DNA from: Paenibacillus camerounensis
GTDB taxonomy: Bacteria; Bacillota; Bacilli; Paenibacillales; Paenibacillaceae
Direction of reading: 5' to 3'
DNA length: 64,000 nt
Assembly: GCF_000723885.1 (NCBI RefSeq)
Contig: NZ_CCDG010000035.1
Span: 62,001 to 126,000 of the forward strand
In this document: positions 43,565 through 51,202 of the stretch, in pieces
How positions within the stretch are numbered: the first letter of the stretch is position 1
How the letters are laid out: every line of letters begins with the position of its first letter
The notes under the pieces: model-generated
The model's input: the letters and a program-made list of their open reading frames with translations, nothing else
Database searches by the model: none
Told to the model about the DNA's origin: nothing
Made by a program: the position numbers and the translations under genes

Positions 43565-45280
43565 ATGAGAAAAAAAGCTGTGTTGATATCGGTCTGCGGT
43601 CTGCTGCTGCTTGGGGCAGGAGGAGTAACGCCTTTGGCACATGGTGCTAATATTCGGGCAGGAATTACCCTTAATAATGAGCCGTTCATTCTTCCGGAGG
43701 GAATGGACACCTTCTTGCACGGTTCAGAAATCATGGTTCCGGTTCGTCCTCTGGGAGAAGCTTTCGGTTATGAGGTCAAGTACATAAAAGGGCAGAACAG
43801 TCTGGAGCTCAATGGAAATAACCATTCTTTTGTTATAAAGCTTGATGAGACAACAGTTTACGTGGATGGAGAGGCTGGGCAGGATATTTTCGTTCAGCCG
43901 GAACTGAGAAACAGCCGGATTTATGTTCCAGTCTCCTTTTTCAGAGTGTTAGGGCTGATTACAACCAGCAATGCAGGCTCAGCCCAAGCCGCTGTCACTA
44001 CTCCGCACAAGTATGCTGAGAACATTACAGTATTGCTTAGCGGCGGCAAGTATATGGAGCTGTGGCAGCAGACCTTCAGCAAAGACGTCCAGCTGGCATT
44101 TCCGGTATTAAAGCTGCAAGCCTTCTGGGAAACGCTTACGGGTACTCACGGTTCCTTTGTCCGGCTGGATTCAGTTAAAGCGACTCAGGAAGCAGATTAT
44201 ACTGTCATTCAGGCACCTCTTGTGTTTGCAGAAGGACGGCTGACCATGAACCTGAAGGTGGACAGCTCCGGCCGCCTGGCCGGTATTCTGTTCGGACCAG
44301 CATCAACAGCACCGGAGCTTTCGCTCCCGGCAGGACTCATTGAAGAGGAGACCGTTGTTGGTGCCGGAACTGCTTATCCGCTGGAAGGTGTGCTGACTCT
44401 GCCGGAGCATGCATCGGGTCCGCTTCCGTCAGTTGTCCTGGTGCACGGCTCCGGCTCCGCTGACCGTGACGAAACGGCTCTGGGCTACAAGGCATTCCGT
44501 GATCTTGCCTGGGGACTTGCCCGCCAGGGGATTGCAGTCCTCCGTTATGACAAACGGACGTTTACTTACGGACATCAATATGCAGGCGACAAGGCGGCAA
44601 GCCTGACTGTGAAAGAAGAAACCGTGGAGGATGCCGTACTGGCAGCCAAGCTGCTCAGACAAGACAACCGTTTGAATCCGGATCAGGTATACATCGCCGG
44701 ACATAGCCTGGGCGGTATGCTGGCCCCGCGGATCGACGCTGCTGGCGGCGATTTTGCCGGACTGATTCTGCTGGCAGGCTCGCCGCGTAAGCTTTGGGAA
44801 ATCGTCTATGACCAGAACATGGCGTTAATCCGGTCTATGAATGAAGGTGATCCGCTTAAAGCCCAGTCTGCTGCACTTATTGATGCTGAGGCTCAAAAGG
44901 CTAAAGCGCTGGATTCCTTGACCGCAGAGCAGGCGAAGCAGGCACCGCCGGTGTTCGGGATGCCGGCGAATTATCTGCTGGAAATGCAGCAGCATGATAC
45001 GGCAGAGCTTGCCCGCAAACTGACCAAGCCGGTACTCGTGCTGCAGGGGGCGGATGATTTTCAGGTATATGCGGATAAGGATTATCTGCTGTGGAAAGAG
45101 GTGCTGAGCAATAATCAGGCAGCCGAGTTCAAGCTGTATTCCGGTCTGAACCATTTCTTTGTGAATTATGACGGGGCTGGTGCTGGAACAACCGATGAAT
45201 ACAATGTGCCGGGGGTTGTGGATGAGCAGGTCATTTCGGATATTGGAGGGTGGATCAGCAAATATAACAATAAAAATTAG
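43565..45280 (+). CDS. secreted alpha/beta hydrolase with copper-amine-oxidase N-like domain
   Basis: This 571-residue exported protein has a signal peptide over residues 1-28 (ending HGANI). A copper amine oxidase N-terminal (stalk) domain spans about 30-135 (MVPVRPLGEAFGYEVKY, IYVPVSFFRVLGL). A DUF3887-like segment follows (about 150-255: LSGGKYMELWQQTFSKDVQL), then an alpha/beta hydrolase domain. Hydrolase motifs are LVHGSGSADRDE, the nucleophile elbow GHSLGG, acid in GADDFQVY and His in LNHFFV. The stalk domain is common in Paenibacillus surface proteins. The ATG at 43565 follows GGGAGAGG; a TTG two codons earlier is the alternative. The substrate is unknown. Confidence 0.9.
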   Translation: MRKKAVLISVCGLLLLGAGGVTPLAHGANIRAGITLNNEPFILPEGMDTFLHGSEIMVPVRPLGEAFGYEVKYIKGQNSLELNGNNHSFVIKLDETTVYVDGEAGQDIFVQPELRNSRIYVPVSFFRVLGLITTSNAGSAQAAVTTPHKYAENITVLLSGGKYMELWQQTFSKDVQLAFPVLKLQAFWETLTGTHGSFVRLDSVKATQEADYTVIQAPLVFAEGRLTMNLKVDSSGRLAGILFGPASTAPELSLPAGLIEEETVVGAGTAYPLEGVLTLPEHASGPLPSVVLVHGSGSADRDETALGYKAFRDLAWGLARQGIAVLRYDKRTFTYGHQYAGDKAASLTVKEETVEDAVLAAKLLRQDNRLNPDQVYIAGHSLGGMLAPRIDAAGGDFAGLILLAGSPRKLWEIVYDQNMALIRSMNEGDPLKAQSAALIDAEAQKAKALDSLTAEQAKQAPPVFGMPANYLLEMQQHDTAELARKLTKPVLVLQGADDFQVYADKDYLLWKEVLSNNQAAEFKLYSGLNHFFVNYDGAGAGTTDEYNVPGVVDEQVISDIGGWISKYNNKN

Positions 45281-45373
45281 AAGGATTCCAATTTAAATTT
45301 TATCTATACGAATATAGGTCTAAAGATATATTATAGAGTTAAAATGGTTACTAATTGATTTTTAGGCCGGGCG

Positions 45374-46009
45374 GTGTATGTGTTGTTGCGGGAAGTTGCA
45401 GGATTCATGTTTTTCTCAGCAGTTGAAGGGTTAGCTTTGTATTACTTAATCATGTGTTTATTCCGGTTTAAATGGAAAGGGCATATATGGCCGGCGATGT
45501 TCGTCATTCTGCTCAATAATCTTCAAAGCTATCTGGTGCGCAATGAGCTGAACATGGACAATGTTTCACCGCTGATTACCATTATTGTGTTTATTTTGTT
45601 TTTTGCTGCTGTTGTACGGATGCCTGTTGTTTTGTCGGTTATAGCGACGGTTTCCGGGTATGTTATTTTTGCGGCGGTGCAGACGGCACTGGTCTTTCTC
45701 CTGTTTGGATCACTTACTGCCGTCAATGAGAACCTGTATAGGGGGTATCTGCTGCAGACAGCGACCGCCATTGTGATTGTGGCAAGCTTCTGGCTGCTGT
45801 ACCGCAAAGGCAAAGGCTTCACGTTTGATCTCGATAAGCTCAGGCTCAAGCTGGAGGATATTGTGCTTACGGTGCTGATCGTCGTCTTTTTACTGGCAAT
45901 TTCGGTGCTCCTGCTATTTAATAATCTGCTGGTTAATATCGTGTTCTTCCTCGTAATGTCGGCGTTTCTGCTGTATTACTCTACTAAGAAGGAGCAAGAG
46001 GATGCTTGA
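45374..46009 (+). CDS. polytopic sensor-like membrane protein of Agr-type operon (no kinase)
   Basis: This ~211-residue membrane protein has six or so hydrophobic helices filling almost the whole length and a short charged tail (YYSTKKEQEDA). It resembles the N-terminal sensor half of AgrC-type peptide receptors but lacks any dimerisation helix or HATPase domain. It overlaps the AgrB-like gene by 8 bp, so it belongs to the same operon. It could be a peptide receptor, an immunity or export factor, or a truncated AgrC. The start is uncertain: GTG at 45374 or 45380, or TTG at 45383/45386, after GGGCGG. The receptor idea is inference. Confidence 0.72.
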   Translation: MYVLLREVAGFMFFSAVEGLALYYLIMCLFRFKWKGHIWPAMFVILLNNLQSYLVRNELNMDNVSPLITIIVFILFFAAVVRMPVVLSVIATVSGYVIFAAVQTALVFLLFGSLTAVNENLYRGYLLQTATAIVIVASFWLLYRKGKGFTFDLDKLRLKLEDIVLTVLIVVFLLAISVLLLFNNLLVNIVFFLVMSAFLLYYSTKKEQEDA

Positions 46010-46562
46010 ACAGATGTCCGGATGGATCGCGGCCCGAATCAAACAAATCGTTCCGGAACATCCGGCATCCCATGCTGTTCTTAAATTTGCGCTTGCTGTT
46101 ATTCTCAATATAGTATCTGTAATCGGCTTGACATTATTAATCTCGCTGGCAACAGGACGAACTTCGGAAGCTGTACAGATCCTGATAGCCTTTGCATTAT
46201 TGCGGCAGGTCTCGGGCGGTATACATCTGAAGTCCGGAATGGCGTGTATCCTGTTTACAACGGTTTTGTTTACCATTCTATCCTATGTGCAGGCCGGGCA
46301 GCCCGGTGTCCATCTCATGAACGTACTAAGCCTGCTGCTCGTCCTGCTGCTTGCGCCTGTAGGCATCGACAAACAGACCCGTATTCCGGGTCAATACTGG
46401 TCCAGGCTTAAATGGATCGGCGCAGTGCTCATAGCTGTTAATTTCATTATTGCATCTCCGGTTATTGCGGCCGCTTATACGGCCCAGTCCTTAAGCTTAA
46501 TCCTTGCATGGAGAAAGGGGAGCCGAAAGCATGAGAACATTTCAGCGCAAAGCCGTCTATAA
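46002..46562 (+). CDS. agrB: AgrB-like autoinducer peptide-processing membrane protease
   Basis: This 186-residue integral membrane cysteine peptidase of the AgrB family cuts an AgrD propeptide and cyclises it. The catalytic pair sits in RQVSGGIHLKSGMACILFTT: the His and the Cys seven residues after it match the conserved AgrB spacing. About five or six hydrophobic helices follow. It overlaps the preceding membrane protein gene and contains the start and ribosome binding site of the AgrD-like gene in its last 32 bp. It therefore works with the peptide encoded next. The gene symbol is given by family, not by strain evidence. Confidence 0.92.
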   Translation: MLEQMSGWIAARIKQIVPEHPASHAVLKFALAVILNIVSVIGLTLLISLATGRTSEAVQILIAFALLRQVSGGIHLKSGMACILFTTVLFTILSYVQAGQPGVHLMNVLSLLLVLLLAPVGIDKQTRIPGQYWSRLKWIGAVLIAVNFIIASPVIAAAYTAQSLSLILAWRKGSRKHENISAQSRL

Positions 46563-46665
46563 ACTGGCGTCAGTCCTGTTTGCCGTTGCTGCGTTTGTAG
46601 CAGATGCTGTACCGAGTATACTTTACATCCACCAGCCGGAGATTCCGGAAGAATTACTGAAATAG
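46531..46665 (+). CDS. agrD: AgrD-like cyclic peptide autoinducer precursor, Ser at ring position
   Basis: This 44-residue propeptide is too short for usual gene callers. An N-terminal basic/amphipathic helix (MRTFQRKAVYKLASVLF) precedes a short core and the acidic C-terminal recognition tail PEIPEELLK, which closely matches the (E/K)xPxEL motif AgrB proteins need. By alignment on that tail the ring would be the five residues SILYI, just before HQPEIPEELLK. The usual Cys is replaced by Ser, giving a lactone instead of a thiolactone. The start has AAAGGGGAG eight bases upstream and overlaps agrB by 32 bp. Ring length and start are inferred. Confidence 0.82.
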   Translation: MRTFQRKAVYKLASVLFAVAAFVADAVPSILYIHQPEIPEELLK

Positions 46666-46682
46666 CATTGGAGCTGGTTCTA

Positions 46683-47078
46683 TTGAGCAGTATATCTGTA
46701 ACCCGTGATCCCAAGGGCAGCACCGGACTGTCCGCACTCGACATCACTGAAATCACCTACATGGAATTTGAACAGAGCCTGTACCGGATCATGGTCCACA
46801 CGAAGGACGAGGTGTTCTACACGGTCGGGACGCTGAAATATTGGGTAACCACCCTCAAGAGCTCCGGCTATAACTTTGTACTGGCAGACCGCAATACTCT
46901 GATTAACGTGAAAAATATCATTCAGCTGGACAAAACCTTCCACGTTGCCTATTTCGGAGAAAACCGCAAGGGCATAGAGCAGAAGTGCTTCCTGTCGGAG
47001 AAGGGATATAAAGAAGTCGTCAAGGACGTCAAAATCTCGCAGCCGAATATTGCGTTTATTGAGCTGCCGCTTTGGTAG
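46683..47078 (+). CDS. stand-alone LytTR DNA-binding protein
   Basis: This ~131-residue protein consists of a LytTR domain without a receiver. It contains the family pattern ITYMEFEQSLYRIMVHTKDE, then FYTVGTLKYWV, FVLADRNTLINVKNI and KCFLSEKGYKEV. It should bind DNA as the output of the operon. A TTG start at 46683 is preferred because GGAG stands nine bases upstream; TTG at 46668 would add five residues. It follows the AgrD-like gene by 17 bp. How a regulator without phosphorylation site receives the peptide signal is open: direct binding, an unlinked kinase, or contact with the membrane protein. Confidence 0.88.
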   Translation: MSSISVTRDPKGSTGLSALDITEITYMEFEQSLYRIMVHTKDEVFYTVGTLKYWVTTLKSSGYNFVLADRNTLINVKNIIQLDKTFHVAYFGENRKGIEQKCFLSEKGYKEVVKDVKISQPNIAFIELPLW

Positions 47079-47102
47079 TTCTTTTTTTGTTTTTGGGAAT
47101 GA

Positions 47103-47828
47103 TCAGCTAGTGTATGTATTCTTGACCCGCTTCGACAGGAGGAAATAAGGCAGCCATACCACCGTATAGAGGGTGGATTTTAAAACACCTTCGTAGATGT
47201 TTGTTCCTTCGAAGACCTCATCAGCAAAGCCGCTGGTTATGCGCAACACGAGAGCAAGATCAAGGTATGTGAATACTGCGGAAACAATAATGACAGCTAT
47301 AGCGAGATATTTGAATTGTTTTCTGTGTTTTATACACATGAAGACCATAATTATAATGAATACAGCGATTAAGGCTTCAATAATTGTTTCGAAATATACA
47401 GTTGGCAGCCATAGAGGGCTGTAATAGTCGTTAGAAGAATCAACCAGTAACCGAAAGTCTGCCATTCTAAGTGTTATATAGTTGTCGTAAACACTTGTGA
47501 TGTGCAGATACAATTGTCTGATCATTCCGAGTGCAAATAAAATAAGCCAGCCGCCAAAGCCGTACGGCCCTGTTCTCTGTGGATATGTAAAAGGAACAGA
47601 TTCTGCTGCCGCTGCCGATTCTATATTTCCGGAAATCTGATTGTCTAACCTCTCAGCGCGGAGCTGTCTGCGCACCTTATCGAAGGAGTGGCCCACCAGT
47701 CCGAAGCAAAAGGCAAAGATTATGCCGTTCAATAACATGCCCGGGAACCCGAAATCATAACGGATCAGAGCCAAATAATAGAAAACAAAGCTGAAAAACA
47801 AACCTGTTATAGAAAAAACGCCTGTCAC
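47103..47828 (-). CDS. DUF2569-like integral membrane protein
   Basis: This ~241-residue protein has two N-terminal helices, a soluble acidic loop, and then the block GFGGWLILFALGMIRQLYL (a G-x-G-G-W-L-x-L-F pattern typical of DUF2569). Three further helices follow. The start at 47828 (GTG) has AGGTGA five bases upstream; a GTG nine bases earlier is the alternative. It ends 25 bp from the convergent LytTR gene. Function unknown. Confidence 0.75.
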   Translation of the reverse strand: MTGVFSITGLFFSFVFYYLALIRYDFGFPGMLLNGIIFAFCFGLVGHSFDKVRRQLRAERLDNQISGNIESAAAAESVPFTYPQRTGPYGFGGWLILFALGMIRQLYLHITSVYDNYITLRMADFRLLVDSSNDYYSPLWLPTVYFETIIEALIAVFIIIMVFMCIKHRKQFKYLAIAVIIVSAVFTYLDLALVLRITSGFADEVFEGTNIYEGVLKSTLYTVVWLPYFLLSKRVKNTYTS

Positions 47829-47837
47829 AATATTCAC

Positions 47838-48284
47838 CTACATCATATCTGCATCGGATGCAGTATTTGCTAGATCGTATGCAGGGTTAAGAATACAATA
47901 CATGCGGATGTTATGAAATAACATAATTCTCATATTTAGCAAAAGTTTGTGAAAGGGCCTTGGAGGACTGTTTACCAGGCGGATGGTACCGGGAAGAACC
48001 GGCTCCAAATGGTCACCTAATTGACTAGGGTTGGATTAGTGGAGAAATTTATGCCTGAATCCATTAAACTATCCGGGTCGTTTTGATGCGACAACGTTTT
48101 GAAATTTGAGCAGAACTAGCCCGTCAACCTTAACTGGTTGGCGGGCTCTTTTGCATAAATTAAGATCCGCATATTTCCTCTATTAACTCTTAAGTCTATT
48201 GTAAATAAATGTCGAATAACAGACTATTTGTTCCCCTTTTTTTAGTGTAGTCTTGATGCATACATATTAAAGGAGATGGATTTT
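47838..48284. other. intergenic region with terminator but no gene
   Basis: No supported ORF occurs in these ~440 bp. A short palindrome CTGCATCGGATGCAG (47849-47863) lies in the DUF2569 gene leader. At 48118-48147 AGCCCGTCAACC pairs with GGTTGGCGGGCT (one G-U) and runs into TCTTTT: a good plus-strand terminator with no gene upstream of it. It may be the end of a lost gene or of an unannotated RNA between about 47900 and 48150. The segment borders the AT-rich island that follows. Confidence 0.5.
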
Positions 48285-49127
48285 TTGAAGAAGAAAATAG
48301 CTGGATTTTTAGTTTTGTGCATACTATTCTTTATCCTGATGCCAGGAGCAACAAAAGCAGCAGAACAACCTGTTGGGTTATTGGATGGAGTTAAAATGTT
48401 AACAGGGACCAGCGTTACCAATGAACTGGGCTCAACATTAAAGGTAACAGATAATGATGTTTCAACTGTTTTTAGTCTGCCTTATGAAAGATCTGGTAAT
48501 GTAGAAGATACAATTTTTTATAATTTCCCAAAAGCAGTGACTATTAATGCATATAAAATGCATATTACTAATTATGATAACGGACCTGTTTACTTGGCAT
48601 ATTGGAACAGTTCTGGTACATTGGTGTCACGTATTCCATTACAGCCGAATGCTGGAACAGATCAAATATATTTTTTTCCCGAAGCAATAACTGGTGTAAC
48701 GAGAATATCAGTTTACCAGACTAGCACAATTACATATAAACTTGCTGAGATGAACGTTTATAATATTTTATCAGAACCAACATCTGCACCCACTGCAGAG
48801 CCAACACCGGAAATTACTGCTACTCCAGAACCAACTGTAGAACCAACACCAACTCCATTGCCGTCACCAACACCGGAAATTCCAGCGGGAAATCGTGCAA
48901 TCTTGGTTGTAACGATGAATACTGGACTGGAAAAAGAATTTGATTTAAGCATGCAAGAAGTAAATGCTTTTATTGCTTGGTATGAGAACAAACAGGCAGG
49001 TTCAGGTACAGCATCTTATGCTATAGATAAGCATGATAATAATAAGGGGCCATTCACCAGTCGGAAAGACTATGTGATTTTTGATAAAATCCTAACTTTT
49101 AGTGTTGACGAATATTCTGCTGAGTAA
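48285..49127 (+). CDS. secreted Pro/Thr-rich surface protein
   Basis: This ~280-residue exported protein has a signal peptide (KKKIAGFLVLCILFFILM, cleavage near TKAAEQ). An N-terminal beta-sandwich-like domain of ~130 residues is followed by a Pro-Thr-Glu-rich linker of ~45 residues with repeats such as EPTPEI. The C-terminal ~75-residue domain (DLSMQEVNAFIAWYENKQAG, SYAIDKH, FTSRKDYVIFDKILTFSVDEY) is one I have seen at the ends of Paenibacillus phage-tail-like and surface proteins. It is markedly more AT-rich than its neighbours, suggesting transfer. The TTG at 48285 is favoured by GGAGATGGATTTT; ATG at 48276 is too near the ribosome binding site. A terminator follows. Confidence 0.78.
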   Translation: MKKKIAGFLVLCILFFILMPGATKAAEQPVGLLDGVKMLTGTSVTNELGSTLKVTDNDVSTVFSLPYERSGNVEDTIFYNFPKAVTINAYKMHITNYDNGPVYLAYWNSSGTLVSRIPLQPNAGTDQIYFFPEAITGVTRISVYQTSTITYKLAEMNVYNILSEPTSAPTAEPTPEITATPEPTVEPTPTPLPSPTPEIPAGNRAILVVTMNTGLEKEFDLSMQEVNAFIAWYENKQAGSGTASYAIDKHDNNKGPFTSRKDYVIFDKILTFSVDEYSAE

Positions 49128-49140
49128 AGATTATTAAAAT

Positions 49141-49178
49141 AACCCGCCGGGCTTATGCCTGACGGGTTTGTTTTTTTA
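49141..49178 (+). terminator. Rho-independent terminator
   Basis: A 12-bp stem AACCCGCCGGGC / GCCTGACGGGTT (two wobble pairs) with a 4-nt loop is followed by TTTGTTTTTTT, 13 bp after the surface protein stop. Confidence 0.88.
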
Positions 49179-49640
49179 TTATGCGTTTGGTAGGTAATCT
49201 GGATTGCTCAGGATTTGATCCACAATATAAAGTAAATCATCGTCATTGTTGTATTCATCTCCAGCTTGCTGCGCGTTGTATTTAATTGAATCGACATCAG
49301 CTGCAAAATACTAGAAGCATCTTTCATCAATTGTAATATCAGGAAGAGTAAAGGTGCCTGATTTGTTGACGTCAGTCGCCTCTATTATGATACTGTCCTC
49401 TAAGCAATTCTCTGTTTCCAGATCATACTCATCTCCGGTATCAGCGATTCTCGCCTTAGTGGAATCGACCACTGCGGTACCTATAGCTCGAGCTTAAAAT
49501 TAAGTTTGAGAATAACAGTATTCTCGTTGATTCCGTATTCCTGGCCTCGGCTGGCTACGATAAAGCGAACGGCACCATTTAGATCGACCGGCTTATTGTA
49601 TACTTTGATTTAAACGGCTGGCTTTGGCAGGAAGAAATTT
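49179..49640 (-). pseudogene. degraded mobile-element or phage-derived gene
   Basis: On the minus strand one protein can be followed only by ignoring lesions. From high to low coordinate it reads FFLPKPAV, an in-frame TAA, then IKVYNKPVDLNGAVRFIVAS and GQEYGINENTVILKLNF. A frameshift near 49490 follows, then ARAIGTAVVDSTKARIADTG, DEYDLETENCLED and TFTLPDITIDERCF, an in-frame TAG (49311-49313), and FAADVDSIKYNAQQAGDEYN, ending ILSNPDYLPNA. Repeated AGDEYN/TGDEYD blocks suggest a modular beta-structured protein, perhaps a phage tail or baseplate protein. Two stops and a frameshift make it non-functional. Confidence 0.68.
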
Positions 49641-49688
49641 GCAGGAGTTTGCTCCCATTTGCCGAATTATGGTTGTGGAGGTGATTTC

Positions 49689-49934
49689 ATGACAAAGGTA
49701 AAGTTGTTCGCGGCAGACAGCGTGGTAACATTAGAAGAAAATATTAATTATTTTCTGGAGTCTGAGGTTGAGCAGGTCATTGGTATTAATTACAGTACAA
49801 GTGCTGCTGCTATTCCAGACGGGTACGGTAGAGCAGAAGCTTATTGCAATTTCTCAGCACTAGTTCATTATGAAGCTAAGAAAGCGGATGACAATGAAAA
49901 AACTGGTGTTGCAGTAGAACATGTATTTTCTTAA
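49689..49934 (+). CDS. Cse60-like sporulation protein
   Basis: This 81-residue protein begins MTKVKLFAADSVVTLEENIN and continues FLESEVEQVIGINYSTSAA and FSALVHYEAKK. It resembles the short Cse60 sporulation proteins of Bacillales, which share the VKLF...LE..IN.FL pattern and the I-x-Y strand. The ATG at 49689 has GGAGG seven bases upstream; an ATG further up is out of range. A hairpin terminator follows. It lies in a scar of mobile DNA, so it may have come with the element. The family call is by memory of the pattern only. Confidence 0.62.
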   Translation: MTKVKLFAADSVVTLEENINYFLESEVEQVIGINYSTSAAAIPDGYGRAEAYCNFSALVHYEAKKADDNEKTGVAVEHVFS

Positions 49935-49961
49935 ATCTTCAAAAAATATAATTGCAGAAGC

Positions 49962-49987
49962 AGCCATCCACCTCGGGTGGCTTTTTC
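49962..49987 (+). terminator. Rho-independent terminator
   Basis: An 8-bp stem AGCCATCC / GGGTGGCT (one G-U) with a 5-nt loop is followed by TTTTT, 28 bp after the Cse60-like gene. Confidence 0.85.
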
Positions 49988-50298
49988 ATGCCAATTCATT
50001 ATGAGTATTCACACACAATATACAGCGTATATGAATGCTGAGGGAGAGAATTAGCCCCCAAAGAAAGGAAACTTAAAGAAATATATAAAGAGATATATAA
50101 CACTGTTTTTCATCTGCATAAACTATTGAATAAATCCAAGCATACAGGCTGCTCATAACAGAGAAGCCTATTTGCTTTTCAGAGAAAGAAGGTGAACCGG
50201 TTTAAAAAACGGCACCCAATCGGCACCCAATAACAAGATTCTGACACCATATGGACACGAGTCGCGAACCGAAAGACCTTTTACATCAGGGTTCAGAC
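49988..50298. other. probable relic of an integrase end; no gene
   Basis: No intact ORF is present. On the minus strand, around 50190-50260, the frames read SIWCQNLVIGCRLGAVF and GADWVPFFKPVHLL through the repeated CGGCACCCAAT (50210-50232). These look like the C-terminal ends of phage or ICE tyrosine integrases, which often finish with repeated GxxWVP-like segments next to the attachment site. The assignment is tentative. Together with the broken gene and AT-rich surface protein it marks an old insertion point. Confidence 0.35.
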
Positions 50299-50483
50299 AA
50301 AAAAATCGGGCGCCCCTTTCGGAGCGCCCTTTCATGGGAGAGGAGAAACCGGACGAAGAGCTTATGGGGAAACGTAAGCCTGCTCCGCGGTTGTCTACGA
50401 CATTTTGTGATGTCGATAATTACATGATGTCCGGAAATGAATGGTTCTATACATAGCAGCAGAAACTTTTCTGCTTCATTATA
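50299..50483 (-). ncRNA. candidate trans-acting small RNA with C-rich loops
   Basis: On the minus strand a perfect -10 TATAAT (50483-50478) is followed by about 170 nt without an ORF. The transcript ends in an excellent terminator: a 9-bp stem AGGGCGCTCC/GGGGCGCCC capped by GAAA, then seven T (50305-50299). Internal stems can form from GCAGAAA/TTTCTGC, CGACAT/ATGTCG, CCGGAC/GTCCGG and GCTTA/TAAGC. Two C-rich stretches, GTTTCCCCAT in a predicted loop and TTTCTCCTCTCCCATG just before the terminator, would be single-stranded. Such C-rich motifs pair with Shine-Dalgarno sequences in Firmicute small RNAs such as RoxS/RsaE and FsrA. The -35 is weak. The RNA would start at about 50471. Confidence 0.55.
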
Positions 50484-50593
50484 AAGTGACAGAGACAGAC
50501 AATCTTTTTATTTAACCTGGCAATTGTGGTACTATAGGCTTGGACTTATGCCCTATGCGGCATAACAAACAGAGACATAGAGCAGGTGAATCG

Positions 50594-51202
50594 GTGAGAG
50601 TTGTATCGGGAAGTGCCAAGGGGAGACCCTTGAAGAGTGTGCCGGGTAACGGGACGCGTCCAACGACCGACAAGGTGAAGGAAGCACTGTTCAGTATGAT
50701 CGGCCCTTATTTTGACGGCGGTATTGCACTGGATTTGTTCGCAGGCACCGGTGGTCTTGGGATTGAAGCGCTGAGCAGAGGAATGGAACATGCCGTGTTT
50801 GTGGACATGGAGCAGAAAAGCATTGATACAGTCCGTGCAAATCTGAAGGCGGCCAGGCTGGAGGATAAGGCGGAGGTGTACCGTAATGATGCGGGAAGAG
50901 CGATTGGTGCGCTTGAGAAACGGGGGCGTGCTTTTGATCTTGTGTTCCTGGATCCGCCGTACCGGCTGAAGCACGGGGATGAGCTGATGCTGACTCTAGC
51001 CGGCAAAGGATTGCTGAAACCGGATGCGGTAATTGTACTGGAGCATGAGTCAGGCTACGCCTATACCGAAGAAATTACGGGTTTTTTCCGGACGCGGCAG
51101 GCTATATACGGGGAGACGGCAATCTCCATTTATCAGTATGAAGCTGCTTCAGAAGAAGCCGGCTTGAGCAGTGAGGAGGGTAACGATGAGTCTGCAAATT
51201 AG
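50594..51202 (+). CDS. rsmD: 16S rRNA (guanine(966)-N2)-methyltransferase
   Basis: This 202-residue SAM-dependent methyltransferase modifies G966 of 16S rRNA (E. coli numbering). The SAM-binding motif DLFAGTGGLGIEALSRG and the catalytic DPPY motif (FLDPPYRL) are intact. The GTG start at 50594 is chosen because AGGTGA lies four bases upstream and the family begins MRVVSGSAKGRPL; the longer upstream frame lacks an RBS. The C-terminus is extended by an acidic tail. It overlaps coaD by 17 bp, the conserved Bacillales pairing. Confidence 0.94.
   Translation: MRVVSGSAKGRPLKSVPGNGTRPTTDKVKEALFSMIGPYFDGGIALDLFAGTGGLGIEALSRGMEHAVFVDMEQKSIDTVRANLKAARLEDKAEVYRNDAGRAIGALEKRGRAFDLVFLDPPYRLKHGDELMLTLAGKGLLKPDAVIVLEHESGYAYTEEITGFFRTRQAIYGETAISIYQYEAASEEAGLSSEEGNDESAN

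Noticed and set aside
45280..45373. LytTR-type direct repeats upstream of the Agr-like operon
   Set aside because: I looked for the two 9-bp LytTR half-sites but found no pair with proper spacing.
50190..50290. tRNA-like or attachment-site sequence (GGTTCGCGACTCG on the minus strand)
   Set aside because: It looks like a T-arm, but no acceptor stem or anticodon arm could be built around it.
50334..50456. 40-codon plus-strand ORF (MGEEKPDEEL...)
   Set aside because: It has no ribosome binding site, starts in a terminator stem, and overlaps the minus-strand small RNA candidate, whose stems explain the sequence better.
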